Shown: positions 9,133 to 18,984 of the stretch, in pieces
Position numbering within the stretch: position 1 is the first letter of the stretch
How the letters are laid out: each line of letters opens with the position of its first letter
Assembly (NCBI RefSeq): GCF_003555545.1
Contig: NZ_CP032157.1
Location: 5,088,546 to 5,152,545 of the forward strand
DNA from: Paraflavitalea soli
GTDB taxonomy: Bacteria; Bacteroidota; Bacteroidia; Chitinophagales; Chitinophagaceae
Reading direction: 5' to 3'
Length of the DNA stretch: 64,000 nt
Notes under the pieces: generated by a model
What the model saw: the letters and a program-made list of their open reading frames with translations, nothing else
Databases searched by the model: none
Told to the model about the DNA's origin: nothing
Position numbers and translations under genes: made by a program

Positions 9133-10623
9133 ATGAAAAAACTATTTATTTATATATCGATCCTTACGCTTCCGGCCTGGTTTGGCTCCTGCAAGAAGTG
9201 GCTCGACCTCCAACCCCAGGATGGCATCGTGCGGGAAGAATTCTGGAAAACAAAAGAACAGGTGGAATCGGCTGTTATAGGTATCTATGCTTCCATGCTG
9301 GGCAGCACCTCGGGCGATCGTTCGCTGCCGGAATACATGTTTATATGGGGCGAAGCCCGGGCCGACATGGTATCGCCAGGCTTCCGCGCCAGCACAGAGG
9401 AGCAGGATATTGTAAACCTCAACATGTTATCTACCAACAGTTTTACCAACTGGCGCTCATTTTACCAAACCATCAATTACTGCAATACAGTAATAGACCT
9501 GGCGCCCGCCGTATTGAAAACTGACAATACTTTTTCACAAGACCAGCTTAACCGCGCTACCGCAGAAGCGCTGACCATACGCGCCCTGATGTATTTCTAC
9601 CTCGTGCGCAGTTTTGGTGAAGTGCCTTTAAGGTTAACTGCCACGATAAGCGATAAAGACGTAACACCACTTGGCAAAACGAACCGTGATTCCATTCTGC
9701 TACAGATCGTGAGCGACCTGAAGAAAGCTGAACCTTCCCTGCCCCTTACCTATGGGAGTAAGAGTTTCGACAAAGGCCGCGTTACCCGCTATATGGCCAA
9801 TGCCTTACTGGCTGATGTTTATCTGTGGATGGATAAATACACTGACTGTGTAACTGAGTGTGATAAGATCATCAATTCGGGCAGGTTTGGACTGGTGCAG
9901 GCATCCGAATTCTTCAACAGCGTATTTTATGAAGGCAATTCCAACGAAGGAATTTTTGAGTTGCAGTATGATGCACAAAAGTTGAATAACTTTTATTTCA
10001 TGCACACGCCCTCCAACCGCCGCTGGGGCGCCGCCTTCCACATCAGCGAAGAAGTATACGGCATTGACCTGGTCAATTCCGTACCCATATCGGATGTACG
10101 TGGTGATAAGACCTCTTTCCGCGGCACTGATTTCTCTATTTGGAAATATGTGGGCGCAGATAATGCAGGCGACAATTTCAGGGCACTGGACCAATCATTT
10201 GCCCACTGGATCATTTACCGGTATGCCGACATACTGCTGTTGAAAGCCGAAGCCATCAATCAACAGGATAAACCATTGGAAGCTTCCCGTATAGTAAAGA
10301 CCATTCGCCAACGGGCCAATGCACTGGACCTGTCGATCATGGACAGTACCAGCAAGAATGCTATGACGGGTTTCATCCTGGAAGAAAGGCAAAGGGAACT
10401 GGCCTTTGAAGGCAAGCGCTGGTACGATGTGCTGCGCAATGCCAAACGCAATAATTATGAGGGTATGCAATACCTGCTTACCATGGCTGGTGTGAGTATT
10501 CCTTCCGACAGATTGCAGGCAGCCCTCAGCAAGCTACGGGATAAGAACAGCCACTACTTTCCCATTTTTACCTATGAACTGCAAACCAACCGGCTACTGA
10601 CACAAAATCCTTTTTATAAATAA
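9133..10623 (+). CDS. SusD/RagB-family nutrient-binding lipoprotein
   Basis: Outer-membrane lipoprotein of 496 residues that would form the lid of the SusC at 5830-9120. The signal MKKLFIYISILTLPAWFGSC ends at a lipobox Cys followed by KKWLDLQPQDG, the usual SusD start. The N-terminal SusD-like domain carries TPR-type helices (EALTIRALMYFYLVRSFGEV, ADVYLWMDKY), and the C-terminal domain has ADILLLKAEAINQ and ILEERQRELAFEGKRWYDVL, both classic RagB/SusD signatures. The 12-bp spacing from susC and 16-bp spacing to the next lipoprotein gene support one transcript. The ligand is unknown. Confidence 0.95.
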   Translation: MKKLFIYISILTLPAWFGSCKKWLDLQPQDGIVREEFWKTKEQVESAVIGIYASMLGSTSGDRSLPEYMFIWGEARADMVSPGFRASTEEQDIVNLNMLSTNSFTNWRSFYQTINYCNTVIDLAPAVLKTDNTFSQDQLNRATAEALTIRALMYFYLVRSFGEVPLRLTATISDKDVTPLGKTNRDSILLQIVSDLKKAEPSLPLTYGSKSFDKGRVTRYMANALLADVYLWMDKYTDCVTECDKIINSGRFGLVQASEFFNSVFYEGNSNEGIFELQYDAQKLNNFYFMHTPSNRRWGAAFHISEEVYGIDLVNSVPISDVRGDKTSFRGTDFSIWKYVGADNAGDNFRALDQSFAHWIIYRYADILLLKAEAINQQDKPLEASRIVKTIRQRANALDLSIMDSTSKNAMTGFILEERQRELAFEGKRWYDVLRNAKRNNYEGMQYLLTMAGVSIPSDRLQAALSKLRDKNSHYFPIFTYELQTNRLLTQNPFYK

Positions 10624-10639
10624 TTAATACCGCTCGTTT

Positions 10640-12319
10640 ATGAAGCAGAAAAATGCCTTACTGGCTATTTCCATTCTGATCTCCCTGTTTGCGGGCCTTA
10701 TCGTAAGCGGCTGTAAGAAACAGCAATTCAGGGAAGACACCACAACCGATGTCAATATTGTGGGCTACCTGGAAAAGAACATTGACTCCTTTTCGCTCTT
10801 TAAACAAATACTGGACAGGACAGACAATAGCGCCTTCCTCAATGCCTATGGCTCCTATACCTGCTTTGCTCCTACCAATGGTGGTATAAAAGCATGGCTG
10901 GCGGCTACCAACACAGCCTCGGTAGATGCTGCTGATATCAATGTCCTCAAGGAACTGGTGAAGTTTCACCTCTTGTCCGACACTGTAAGCACTGCCGCCT
11001 TTAAAGATGGCAGGCTTCCGGTACCTACCATGCAAAGCCAGTTCCTGATCACCGGTGTTTCTTTTAAGGACGGCAGTTCCAGTTATACCGTCAACAGGCA
11101 GGCCGCCGTGCTGCGGTCCAATATCAAAGTAGGTAATGGCATCATTCATGAAATTGATCATGTGCTGGTGCCGTCCAGCAAAACCATTGCCCAGCAACTG
11201 GAAGCCAATCCTAACTTCTCCATCTTTGTGGAAGCCATGAAGGCTACGGGCTATTATACCCTGCTGAATACAGTGGACCCTGACACCGCCAAAAGATGGA
11301 TGACGGTAATAGCAGAAAGCAACCAGGCCCTGGCCGACAGCGGATTCGCTTCATTTGCAGCGCTGAAAACAAAATATTCCAATACCGGTGATCCGGCTAA
11401 TACCGCCGACAGCCTGCATATCTATATGGCCTATCATATTCTACGGGATATTAAGTTCCTCGGAGATATCATCAATGCTTCCACGCACCAGACCTTGCAG
11501 CCACAGGAAGTGATCAGCACACAGCTCATCAACCAGGATGTAGTGGTCAATGAAGATATATTTGATGGCATACTGGAGAAAGGGGTATTGCTTACCCGCA
11601 ATATCAGCGACAATGCCGCCACCAATGGCGTATGGCACCAGGCCGCTGCCCACTACATGACCAAATTCCGTAAACCCGCAGCGGTGTTCTGGGACCTTTG
11701 TTCCTTTCCGGAGATCATGAAGCTGCCTGCTTATTACAAAAAACAGAACTACAACTTCGTACGGCAGAATGAACTCGACAAACCCATTAAGGATATCGAC
11801 TGGGAATTTAAGTCGGCGAGTACCACTTTAACTTACTTCTACAGCACATCCAGTTCGCTGGGTATTTATCAATACAACAACGATTGCCTGGTATTACCAT
11901 TGGGCGCCCCCAGCAGGGCTACCTGGTTTGAATTTACCACGCCTGTGATCATCAAAGGCCGCTATAAGGTATGGATATGTTACAACGCCCGCAATGCGGT
12001 GGTGTGTAATGTACGGGTGAATGGGGACCTGATGCAACGGCCTGTGAACCTGGGCGAGTTCAGACCAGCCGGGTCGGACGCGGAACTTGAATCGATCGGC
12101 TGGAAACGCTATATAGAATCCACCGGCTCCAATTCGGGTTATTATGTTTCCCGTCTCGTAGGCACAATAGATATTAAAACGACAGAAAGGCATAAGCTGC
12201 GCCTGGAAACCATATCGGGCACCAATGCCAGCAATTACCTGGATATGATACACTTCATCCCGGTAGACCAAAACCAGCTAGTGCCACGCTTCAGGCCAGA
12301 TGGCACTAAAGTGTATTAA
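10640..12319 (+). CDS. FAS1 lipoprotein with C-terminal beta-sandwich, candidate surface glycan-binding protein
   Basis: Lipoprotein of 559 residues; the signal ends LIVSGCKKQQF. Two FAS1 units are visible: the first at about 40-180 (TCFAPTNGGIKAWL, then NGIIHEIDHVLVPS) and the second at about 185-340. A different all-beta module follows (about 350-559) with ATWFEFTTPVIIKGRYKVWI and ending SNYLDMIHFIPVD, a pattern like the last strands of CBM6/CBM35-type jelly rolls. It is just behind susD and ahead of a second protein of the same architecture, the slot usually taken by SusE/F-type surface glycan-binding proteins. That role is inference from position and architecture. No catalytic residues are recognisable. 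Confidence 0.82.
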   Translation: MKQKNALLAISILISLFAGLIVSGCKKQQFREDTTTDVNIVGYLEKNIDSFSLFKQILDRTDNSAFLNAYGSYTCFAPTNGGIKAWLAATNTASVDAADINVLKELVKFHLLSDTVSTAAFKDGRLPVPTMQSQFLITGVSFKDGSSSYTVNRQAAVLRSNIKVGNGIIHEIDHVLVPSSKTIAQQLEANPNFSIFVEAMKATGYYTLLNTVDPDTAKRWMTVIAESNQALADSGFASFAALKTKYSNTGDPANTADSLHIYMAYHILRDIKFLGDIINASTHQTLQPQEVISTQLINQDVVVNEDIFDGILEKGVLLTRNISDNAATNGVWHQAAAHYMTKFRKPAAVFWDLCSFPEIMKLPAYYKKQNYNFVRQNELDKPIKDIDWEFKSASTTLTYFYSTSSSLGIYQYNNDCLVLPLGAPSRATWFEFTTPVIIKGRYKVWICYNARNAVVCNVRVNGDLMQRPVNLGEFRPAGSDAELESIGWKRYIESTGSNSGYYVSRLVGTIDIKTTERHKLRLETISGTNASNYLDMIHFIPVDQNQLVPRFRPDGTKVY

Positions 12320-12367
12320 TGGTATTGACAGAACGCCTGTAAAAATGAATTCTAAATCAAGCAACTA

Positions 12368-13813
12368 ATGCCAAGCAAGATATATAAATCATTACTGACC
12401 CTGGCCACGGCGGGGCTGTTGTTATCCGCCTGCAAAAAATGGGATGACCACAATGCGATCACCGACGCCAATGTCGACAAAGACCTCTTCACGCAGATCA
12501 GCGAAAATACCAACCTCAGCAAGTTTACAGAGCTGCTCATTAAGACGGGCTATGATAAAGTAATTGCTTCCTCAAAGACGTTTACTGTATTTGCCCCCAC
12601 CAATGCAGCCCTGGCTACGCTGGATCCCGCCATAGCCAATGATGGACCGAAGCTGCGTCTTTTTGTGGCCAACCATATTGCCAACCAAACCTGGCAAACC
12701 AATGCGGCTATCACTCCCTTGCGCCTGAAAATGCTGAGTGACAAATACAATAATATGCTGGGCAATAAACTGGAGGATGCCACCATCGCAGAAGCAGACC
12801 ATTATGCCAAAAACGGCGTATTCCATATTATCGATAAGCTGGTACCTGCACTGCCCAATACCTGGGAATTTATTGAATCAAACCCGGAGGCTCCTTCCAA
12901 ACAAAAAGATTACCTGCTCTCGCTTTTCCGTAATGTATTCGATACTACCAATGCTGTACAGATCGGCGTAGACCCTGCCACCGGTAAGCCTATTTATCAA
13001 CCTGGTACAGATTCTGTAAAGACCAACCTGTTCTGGCGTAATGTATATGACCTGAGGGATGAAAAGAAACAGTACACTTTATTTGTATTGGCCAATGATG
13101 CCTGGGATACGGAAGTAACGAAGTACAAGCCTTTTTATGTGACCGGCTCCGACGACAGCACAGTCAACCTGGCCAACTGGTCGGTAGTGAAAGACTTTGC
13201 CATAGAAGGGGTCTATGATGCAGCCACCATTCCCGATACCATCCTCTCCAAATTCAATATTAAAGTAGGTATCGAAAAGAGCGCCATTGCCAAAACAGTC
13301 AAGACCAGCAATGGTGTGGTCTTTATCATGAACAAAATAGCCGTAAGGCCCATAGACAAATATCCGCCCCTTGTAATACAGGCAGAAAACTACAATACAG
13401 TCAGCAATGACCGCCGGGGCAATACCTATTTCCGTGAAAAGTACAACCCGGTCACCGGGTATGATTTCAGGGATGTACTGGTATACAATCATGGTGTTGC
13501 CCTGTTCAACCTGGGTTATCGCCTGAGCGGAATGCCTTCCATAAAATACAAAGCCTATTGGGTAGCCGTGCACGACAATATCAATGGCAGTACAGCCACC
13601 TTTACCCAGAAACTGGGCATTGGTACGGCAACCTCCACACTGCTGCCTTATGTTACTGTTAACCTGAACAATTATAATGAGGTGTACCTGGGTGAATTTC
13701 CGTTGACGGTTTACAACCCTACGTTGATGATCTACCTCACAGCCTTCAACGGCACAGCGGCAATAGCCAACACCCTTGTATGTGATTATATCAGGCTGGT
13801 GCCTGTTTTGTAA
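12368..13813 (+). CDS. FAS1 lipoprotein with CBM6/35-like C-terminal module
   Basis: Lipoprotein of 481 residues; the signal ends AGLLLSACKKWDDH. FAS1 unit 1 spans about 38-165 (TFTVFAPTNAALATL, NGVFHIIDKLVPALP); unit 2 spans about 170-330 (YTLFVLANDAWD, NGVVFIMNKIAV). The C-terminal part begins PLVIQAENYNTVSND and ends LVCDYIRLVPVL; QAENY at the start and DYIRLVP at the end are the usual edges of CBM6/CBM35-like modules. It shares its architecture with the preceding gene but is diverged, so an old duplication is likely. It precedes the second susC by 28 bp. Probably a surface glycan-binding accessory of the SusCD complexes (inference). Confidence 0.82.
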   Translation: MPSKIYKSLLTLATAGLLLSACKKWDDHNAITDANVDKDLFTQISENTNLSKFTELLIKTGYDKVIASSKTFTVFAPTNAALATLDPAIANDGPKLRLFVANHIANQTWQTNAAITPLRLKMLSDKYNNMLGNKLEDATIAEADHYAKNGVFHIIDKLVPALPNTWEFIESNPEAPSKQKDYLLSLFRNVFDTTNAVQIGVDPATGKPIYQPGTDSVKTNLFWRNVYDLRDEKKQYTLFVLANDAWDTEVTKYKPFYVTGSDDSTVNLANWSVVKDFAIEGVYDAATIPDTILSKFNIKVGIEKSAIAKTVKTSNGVVFIMNKIAVRPIDKYPPLVIQAENYNTVSNDRRGNTYFREKYNPVTGYDFRDVLVYNHGVALFNLGYRLSGMPSIKYKAYWVAVHDNINGSTATFTQKLGIGTATSTLLPYVTVNLNNYNEVYLGEFPLTVYNPTLMIYLTAFNGTAAIANTLVCDYIRLVPVL

Positions 13814-13841
13814 AACCTATTTCGTTTTTTGACACAATACC

Positions 13842-16800
13842 ATGACGATGCTTATAATAAGAAGATATATCAGAAAAACGGCGGCTGTGTCGGCATTTGT
13901 GCTGGTGACGGGCACCCTGGCAGCGCAAACAGACTCCGCTGCCACCGACTCCAATATCATCAAGCTGATCGTAAAACCCGTAGAGAAAAAAGGGGTACCG
14001 GTTTCCGGTACGATCACCGATGCAGTGAATGGAAAGGGCATACCAGGCATTCAAATTAAAATAGACGATTTTTCCGCGGCCATTACAGATGACCAGGGTC
14101 ATTTTACCATCATTGCGCCTTCCTATACTGCTACACTGACGATCGAAGGCGAGGGGTATGATACAAGACGGGTGCCGCTTAAAGGCAGGAACACCATCCA
14201 GGCAGCCTTGCTCGATGATGCGCATGAATCATTTCATGAGCCCGTAATCATGCCCCTGGGACCAAAAACAAAAGGCTATGTGACAGCCGCTACCGGCCAG
14301 TACAACCTCAATGCCTCCTGGGCGCAGCCGGGTGAAATGGCAGATGGTATCTTACAAGGCCGCATTGCAGGCTTGCATGTGATCCGCCGCTCCGGTACAC
14401 CGGGCGCCGGCGCCAGTTTATTCTTACGTGGTTATAACTCACTCTATGGCACCAACAAACCATTGATCGTAGTAGACAATATGTTGTATGATGCAGAGAA
14501 CTACGGAGAAAGCATCATTGCCAACACCTATACCAATCCACTGGCCCTGATCGACGTAAAGGACATTGACAACATTACCGTACTGAAAGACGCTTCCAGT
14601 ATTTACGGTACCAAAGGCGCCAATGGGGCCATTATCATTACTACTTCCCGTACAAAGAACCAGGCTACCCGCATTGACTTTGCTGCCTATACAGGCTTCA
14701 ATACAGCCCCCAACAACCTGCCGGTGATGAATGCGGATGACTACCGCATTTACCTGAGTGAGGTACTGCAGAGCAAGGGACTGAGCAGCACGGCCATCGC
14801 TTCGCTACCCTATATGAATGATGATTCCAAAAATGCAGACTATGCCCGCTATCATTACAATACCGACTGGCAAAAGCAGGTATTGAAGAGCAGCGTGAAC
14901 CAGAACATTTTCCTGAAAGTAACGGGGGGTGATAATATTGCCACTTATGGCCTCAGCATGGGTTATTCAGGCAGCCGGGGGGCGGTACGGGAAACCGATC
15001 TCACACGCTACAACACGCGATTCAATGCGGTATTTAATTTCACAAGGCGCTTTACCGGCACAACCAACCTGGCTTTTACCTACAATGAACAAAACCTGAA
15101 AGACCAGGGTATTTCCGACAAAACAGCGCCCTTGTTCCTGTCCTGGACAAAAGCACCGTTCTTAGGAGCCAACGAGGTAAATAATGAAGGTATAGAGTCG
15201 CCCAACCTGGCCGATACAGATATCCTTGGTATCAGCAATCCCGCAGTCATCATTGCCAATATGCAGGCATACAATAAATACTATCGTTTTGCCGGCTCCT
15301 TTGGTTTTAAATACGATATCTCCAAAACACTGAACGCCAGTACCATGGTGGGCGTAGTGTATGACAAAGTGCGGGAGAATTTCTTTGTACCGCGCAAAGG
15401 AGTAGCAGATGATACCCTTTCCAATGCAGTCGCAGATAGCCGGATGGGCACACAGGTAAAAAGGCTCTTTACCATTTACAACGATACAAGGCTGGAATAC
15501 AACAGGCGCTTTAACCGCGAACATACCCTTACTGCCAACCTCGGTATCCGTTACCAGCACAACAAAGCAGAACAGGATTTTGCCAAAGGATTTAATTCTG
15601 CTACCGACGACCTGGTGAGTGTACAGAATGGACTGAATGCCCTTCGGCAGGTAGGCGGCGGTATTGGGGAATGGAATTGGCTGAATGCCTACTTTGGAGC
15701 AGAATATGGATATAAAGACAAATTATTCCTGACATTCAATGCTGCCATGGATGGTTCTTCCCGGTTTGGCAAACAGGCCGCGGATGGCATTGACATAGGC
15801 GTTAGTAAATTCCCGGTCATGCCTTCCCTGGGTGCAGCCTGGCTGATCTCTTCAGAAAACTTCATGGCGCATTCGCCCATTGACCTGCTTAAGCTAAGAG
15901 CTAGCTATAGCATAGCCGGCAATGATGACATAGGTAATTACAGTGCCAGACAAACCTATCGCTCACAGAACCTGTTGGGCGCTCAGGGCCTCCTGCGCAG
16001 CGGCATTGCCAATCCTGCGCTCCAATGGGAAACCAATCACAAGGCCAACCTGGGTGTGGATTTAGCTTTCTGGAATGAGCGGGTGGGCCTGAGCCTGGAC
16101 GCCTACCACACGCAAACTGATAATATGCTGGTGTATGAAGCACTGCCTTCCCCTTCCGGATACAAAACCATACTCACCAATGGGGGTAAGATGCAGAATA
16201 CAGGTATTGAAGCCAGCCTGAACGTACGCGTGCTCAACACCCGCAATCTCAGCTGGGATGCCAGTATCAATATGGCCACTTATAAGAATAAGATCAAAGC
16301 CGTTCCCAACGACCGGTTCACAACAGACTATGCCGGCGCTACGATGCTCACTGCGGTGGGACGACCGGCCAATCAGTTTTATGGCTATACCGCCCAGGGT
16401 GTGTTCACTTCCGATGCAGAAGCCGCAGCAGCAGGCCTCACCAAGAAGAATGCAGACGGTTCATTTAGCTCCTTTAAAGGAGGTGATGTACGTTTTGCAG
16501 ATGTAGACAACAATAAGATCATTGATGAGAACGACCGGCAGGTGATCGGCGATCCCAACCCGGCATTGTTTGGTGGCTTCAATAACCGGCTCATCTGGAA
16601 ACGTTTTGAGTTGGGTGTATTGTTCACCTTCAGCCAGGGCAATGATGTATTCAATTATGTACGTTATCGCCTGGAATCACTCAGCGGCATCAACAACCAG
16701 TTGGAAAGTGCCCGGAACCGCTGGCGCGGTAATGGTCAGGTAACCAATACACCCAAAGCTACCTGGGGTGATCCGATGGGCAATAGCCGCTTCAGTGATC

Positions 16801-17051
16801 GCTGGATAGAAGACGGCTCTTATATCCGCCTGAGAACCTTGTCCCTGCAATACAACCTGCCATTAAAGCCCAATGGGTTTCTAAAGAATGCCAGTGTATA
16901 TGCCACCGGTACCAACCTGTTTACGCTTACGGAATACAAAGGATATGATCCTGAGTTCAGTGCTTCCCCCAGTGTGTTTGCACAGGGCATCGACACGGGA
17001 TTGGATCCTTTGTACCGGACTGTAACCCTGGGTGTGCGGGTAGGGTTGTGA
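13842..17051 (+). CDS. SusC/RagA-family TonB-linked outer membrane protein
   Basis: Second importer of the operon, 1069 residues. The signal peptide region is MTMLIIRRYIRKTAAVSAFV to about residue 30 (TLAAQ). A CarboxypepD_reg-like domain follows (SGTITDAVNGKGIPGIQI). The plug has LQGRIAGLHVIRRSGTPGAG, LFLRGYNSLYGTNKPLIVVD and VLKDASSIYGTKGANGAIII. The barrel ends VTLGVRVGL. The region between CTD and plug lacks a clear GYGT box, as in the susC at 5830. The two SusC proteins of this operon are not close copies, which argues for two different ligands or oligomer sizes rather than a recent duplication. Its SusD partner starts 85 bp downstream. Confidence 0.95.
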   Translation: MTMLIIRRYIRKTAAVSAFVLVTGTLAAQTDSAATDSNIIKLIVKPVEKKGVPVSGTITDAVNGKGIPGIQIKIDDFSAAITDDQGHFTIIAPSYTATLTIEGEGYDTRRVPLKGRNTIQAALLDDAHESFHEPVIMPLGPKTKGYVTAATGQYNLNASWAQPGEMADGILQGRIAGLHVIRRSGTPGAGASLFLRGYNSLYGTNKPLIVVDNMLYDAENYGESIIANTYTNPLALIDVKDIDNITVLKDASSIYGTKGANGAIIITTSRTKNQATRIDFAAYTGFNTAPNNLPVMNADDYRIYLSEVLQSKGLSSTAIASLPYMNDDSKNADYARYHYNTDWQKQVLKSSVNQNIFLKVTGGDNIATYGLSMGYSGSRGAVRETDLTRYNTRFNAVFNFTRRFTGTTNLAFTYNEQNLKDQGISDKTAPLFLSWTKAPFLGANEVNNEGIESPNLADTDILGISNPAVIIANMQAYNKYYRFAGSFGFKYDISKTLNASTMVGVVYDKVRENFFVPRKGVADDTLSNAVADSRMGTQVKRLFTIYNDTRLEYNRRFNREHTLTANLGIRYQHNKAEQDFAKGFNSATDDLVSVQNGLNALRQVGGGIGEWNWLNAYFGAEYGYKDKLFLTFNAAMDGSSRFGKQAADGIDIGVSKFPVMPSLGAAWLISSENFMAHSPIDLLKLRASYSIAGNDDIGNYSARQTYRSQNLLGAQGLLRSGIANPALQWETNHKANLGVDLAFWNERVGLSLDAYHTQTDNMLVYEALPSPSGYKTILTNGGKMQNTGIEASLNVRVLNTRNLSWDASINMATYKNKIKAVPNDRFTTDYAGATMLTAVGRPANQFYGYTAQGVFTSDAEAAAAGLTKKNADGSFSSFKGGDVRFADVDNNKIIDENDRQVIGDPNPALFGGFNNRLIWKRFELGVLFTFSQGNDVFNYVRYRLESLSGINNQLESARNRWRGNGQVTNTPKATWGDPMGNSRFSDRWIEDGSYIRLRTLSLQYNLPLKPNGFLKNASVYATGTNLFTLTEYKGYDPEFSASPSVFAQGIDTGLDPLYRTVTLGVRVGL

Positions 17052-17136
17052 GTTGGTTGATTAGTTGACAGGTTGAAAAGTTGATAGGGTAATGTTTTGA
17101 TTCCAATTCGTGTAATTCGTAATAATTCGTGTTAAA
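17052..17136. repeat. Low-complexity spacer of degenerate short words between susC and susD
   Basis: The 85-bp gap is built from repeated words: variants of GTTGATTAGTTGACAGGTTG, then AATTCGTG, TAATTCGT and TAATTCGTG in succession. No open frame crosses it. It is the longest spacer in an otherwise tight operon. Confidence 0.6.
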
Positions 17137-18891
17137 ATGAAAAATAAGTTCTCTTTTAAAGCAATATTACTGGCGGCGATGGTGACGGCTACCCTAAGCG
17201 CCTGTAAAAAAATGTTTGATATCAATCCGGGTACGGAACTCGATGCCAGCCAGATGTACCGGAACGTATACGATGCCGATGCAGCAGTAATGGGCATCTA
17301 TGGTAAATTCATGAGCCTGGCCGACCGGTATATCATTTTAAATGAACTGCGCGGCGACTTGCTGGAGTATACCACCAATGCAGATGAGAACCTGCGGCAG
17401 ATCAGCACGCACAATGTAAAGCCCGAAAACCCGTATGCAAGCCCACGGCCTTTCTATGAACTGATCCTGAACTGCAACGATGTGCTGAAGAACTTCCTGA
17501 TCATGCGGGAAAAGAATACCATGAAAGAAGCAGAGTTCAACCAGCGCTATTCGGATATTGCCTGCCTGCGTTCCTTTCTGTACCTGCAGCTGGGCATCCA
17601 TTACGGCGATGAAGTGCGTTATGTAACAGATCCATTGGAAACCATAGATGCTGTTAAAGACGAGAGCCGGTTTCCCAAAGTAAAGTTTGACGACCTGCTG
17701 GACAGCCTGATCACGTTCACCGAAAAGATCCCTTTCAGAGACCCCTATCCTACCGGTACCACGCTGAATATTACACTGGACGGGCACCCCAGCTCCTACT
17801 TTTTTATCAACAAGAAATGCCTGCTGGGCGATCTGTACCTGTGGAAAGGGAATTATTACCAGGCAGCAACCTATTACCGGCAGGTAATGGAAACCGCTAC
17901 TGTAGGAAGCCAGGGTACCACTTATTATACCCGTTATAAACTGGGCTGGAGCACCGACATTAATTCTTATGTTGCCTATACAAGGGCGGGGGATGCCTCC
18001 TCTCTCAATTTTACAGATGGCTGGCGTTTATTATTCGAGGGGCCATACGATGATCGCTTTTCGCGGGAATGGATATGGGCATTACCTTATGACAGCCGGT
18101 TTAGCCCGGATAATCCGTTGATCAAATTGTTCTCTCCTGTTAACGGCAGTTACCTGGTAAAACCTTCGCAGGAGATTATTGACAACTGGAAAGACCAACA
18201 GCAAAAGCCTGTCGCCATAGCTGGCACAGGAGGTGGTATTCCTTACGATGCCCGCGGGGCCCTGAGCATAAAGAGTATTGGGGGACAACTGGTGGCCATG
18301 AAGTTTTTGTATAATTATCTTAATTATGCCACCGGATTACCGGTTAATCCTCTGGTTAAAAACGGCAAATGGTTCTTATTCCGGCAAACGCATCTACACC
18401 TGCGTTTTGCAGAAGCTACCAACCGCAATGGCTATCACCGGTTGGCCTATGGTTTTATCAATGCAGGTATTGGCGGCGCCTACCCGGTACCTGCCAATAC
18501 ACCCAATGTTACGCCGTATCAAAACACCCTGGCCTATCCGGCGCCTTATAATTTCGACGCCCGCAATGGCGAGATACCCTATTTCAGGAGTGACTGGTAC
18601 CGGCATATTGGCATCCGCAGCAGGGCACTGCTGGTGGATGACGTAGTACCTGCCGGTTCGGACAGTGCTACCTATATCGAAAACAGCCTGTTGAATGAGG
18701 GCGCGCTGGAGAATGCCTTTGAAGGCACCCGCTGGCCCGACCTGCTGAGGATAGCCCGCCGCCGCAATGACCCGGCTTTTCTGGCCAATAAAGTGTATTC
18801 AAAATTGCTGAAAGACGGCGTTCCGGATGCAGAAGCAGTCAAACAAAGATTGATGGACAAGCAGAATTGGTACCTGCCTTTTAAATTGTAA
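17137..18891 (+). CDS. SusD/RagB-family nutrient-binding lipoprotein
   Basis: Lipoprotein of 584 residues and last gene of the FAS1/SusCD operon. The signal ends TATLSACKKMFDINPGTEL. SusD features include SDIACLRSFLYLQLGIHYGD in the N-terminal domain, a helix KKCLLGDLYLWKGNYYQAAT, and the C-terminal signature LENAFEGTRWPDLLRIARRR. It is longer than the 496-residue SusD upstream, mostly in the ligand-facing middle region, consistent with a different ligand. It pairs with the susC at 13842-17051. A strong hairpin with a T-run lies about 190 bp downstream. Confidence 0.93.
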   Translation: MKNKFSFKAILLAAMVTATLSACKKMFDINPGTELDASQMYRNVYDADAAVMGIYGKFMSLADRYIILNELRGDLLEYTTNADENLRQISTHNVKPENPYASPRPFYELILNCNDVLKNFLIMREKNTMKEAEFNQRYSDIACLRSFLYLQLGIHYGDEVRYVTDPLETIDAVKDESRFPKVKFDDLLDSLITFTEKIPFRDPYPTGTTLNITLDGHPSSYFFINKKCLLGDLYLWKGNYYQAATYYRQVMETATVGSQGTTYYTRYKLGWSTDINSYVAYTRAGDASSLNFTDGWRLLFEGPYDDRFSREWIWALPYDSRFSPDNPLIKLFSPVNGSYLVKPSQEIIDNWKDQQQKPVAIAGTGGGIPYDARGALSIKSIGGQLVAMKFLYNYLNYATGLPVNPLVKNGKWFLFRQTHLHLRFAEATNRNGYHRLAYGFINAGIGGAYPVPANTPNVTPYQNTLAYPAPYNFDARNGEIPYFRSDWYRHIGIRSRALLVDDVVPAGSDSATYIENSLLNEGALENAFEGTRWPDLLRIARRRNDPAFLANKVYSKLLKDGVPDAEAVKQRLMDKQNWYLPFKL

Positions 18892-18959
18892 TGTCAGGCT
18901 GAGCCGCCCTTTAAGGGCGACCCACCCTTAAGACGCCTTCGACAAGCTCAGCCTGACAT
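18891..18959. repeat. Nested inverted repeat, REP-like element
   Basis: ATGTCAGGCTGAG (18891-18903) pairs perfectly with CTCAGCCTGACAT (18947-18959). Nested inside is the hairpin CGCCCTTTAAGGGCG (18905-18919). The 18900-18931 part matches, in reverse orientation, the element at 25129-25159. The right part, CTTCGACAAGCTCAGCCTGA, resembles a word I have seen as a dispersed intergenic repeat in Bacteroidota genomes (recollection, not checked). It overlaps the last base of susD. Confidence 0.65.
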
Positions 18960-18984
18960 GCGTTAAGGAGAGACCAGGTATTTT

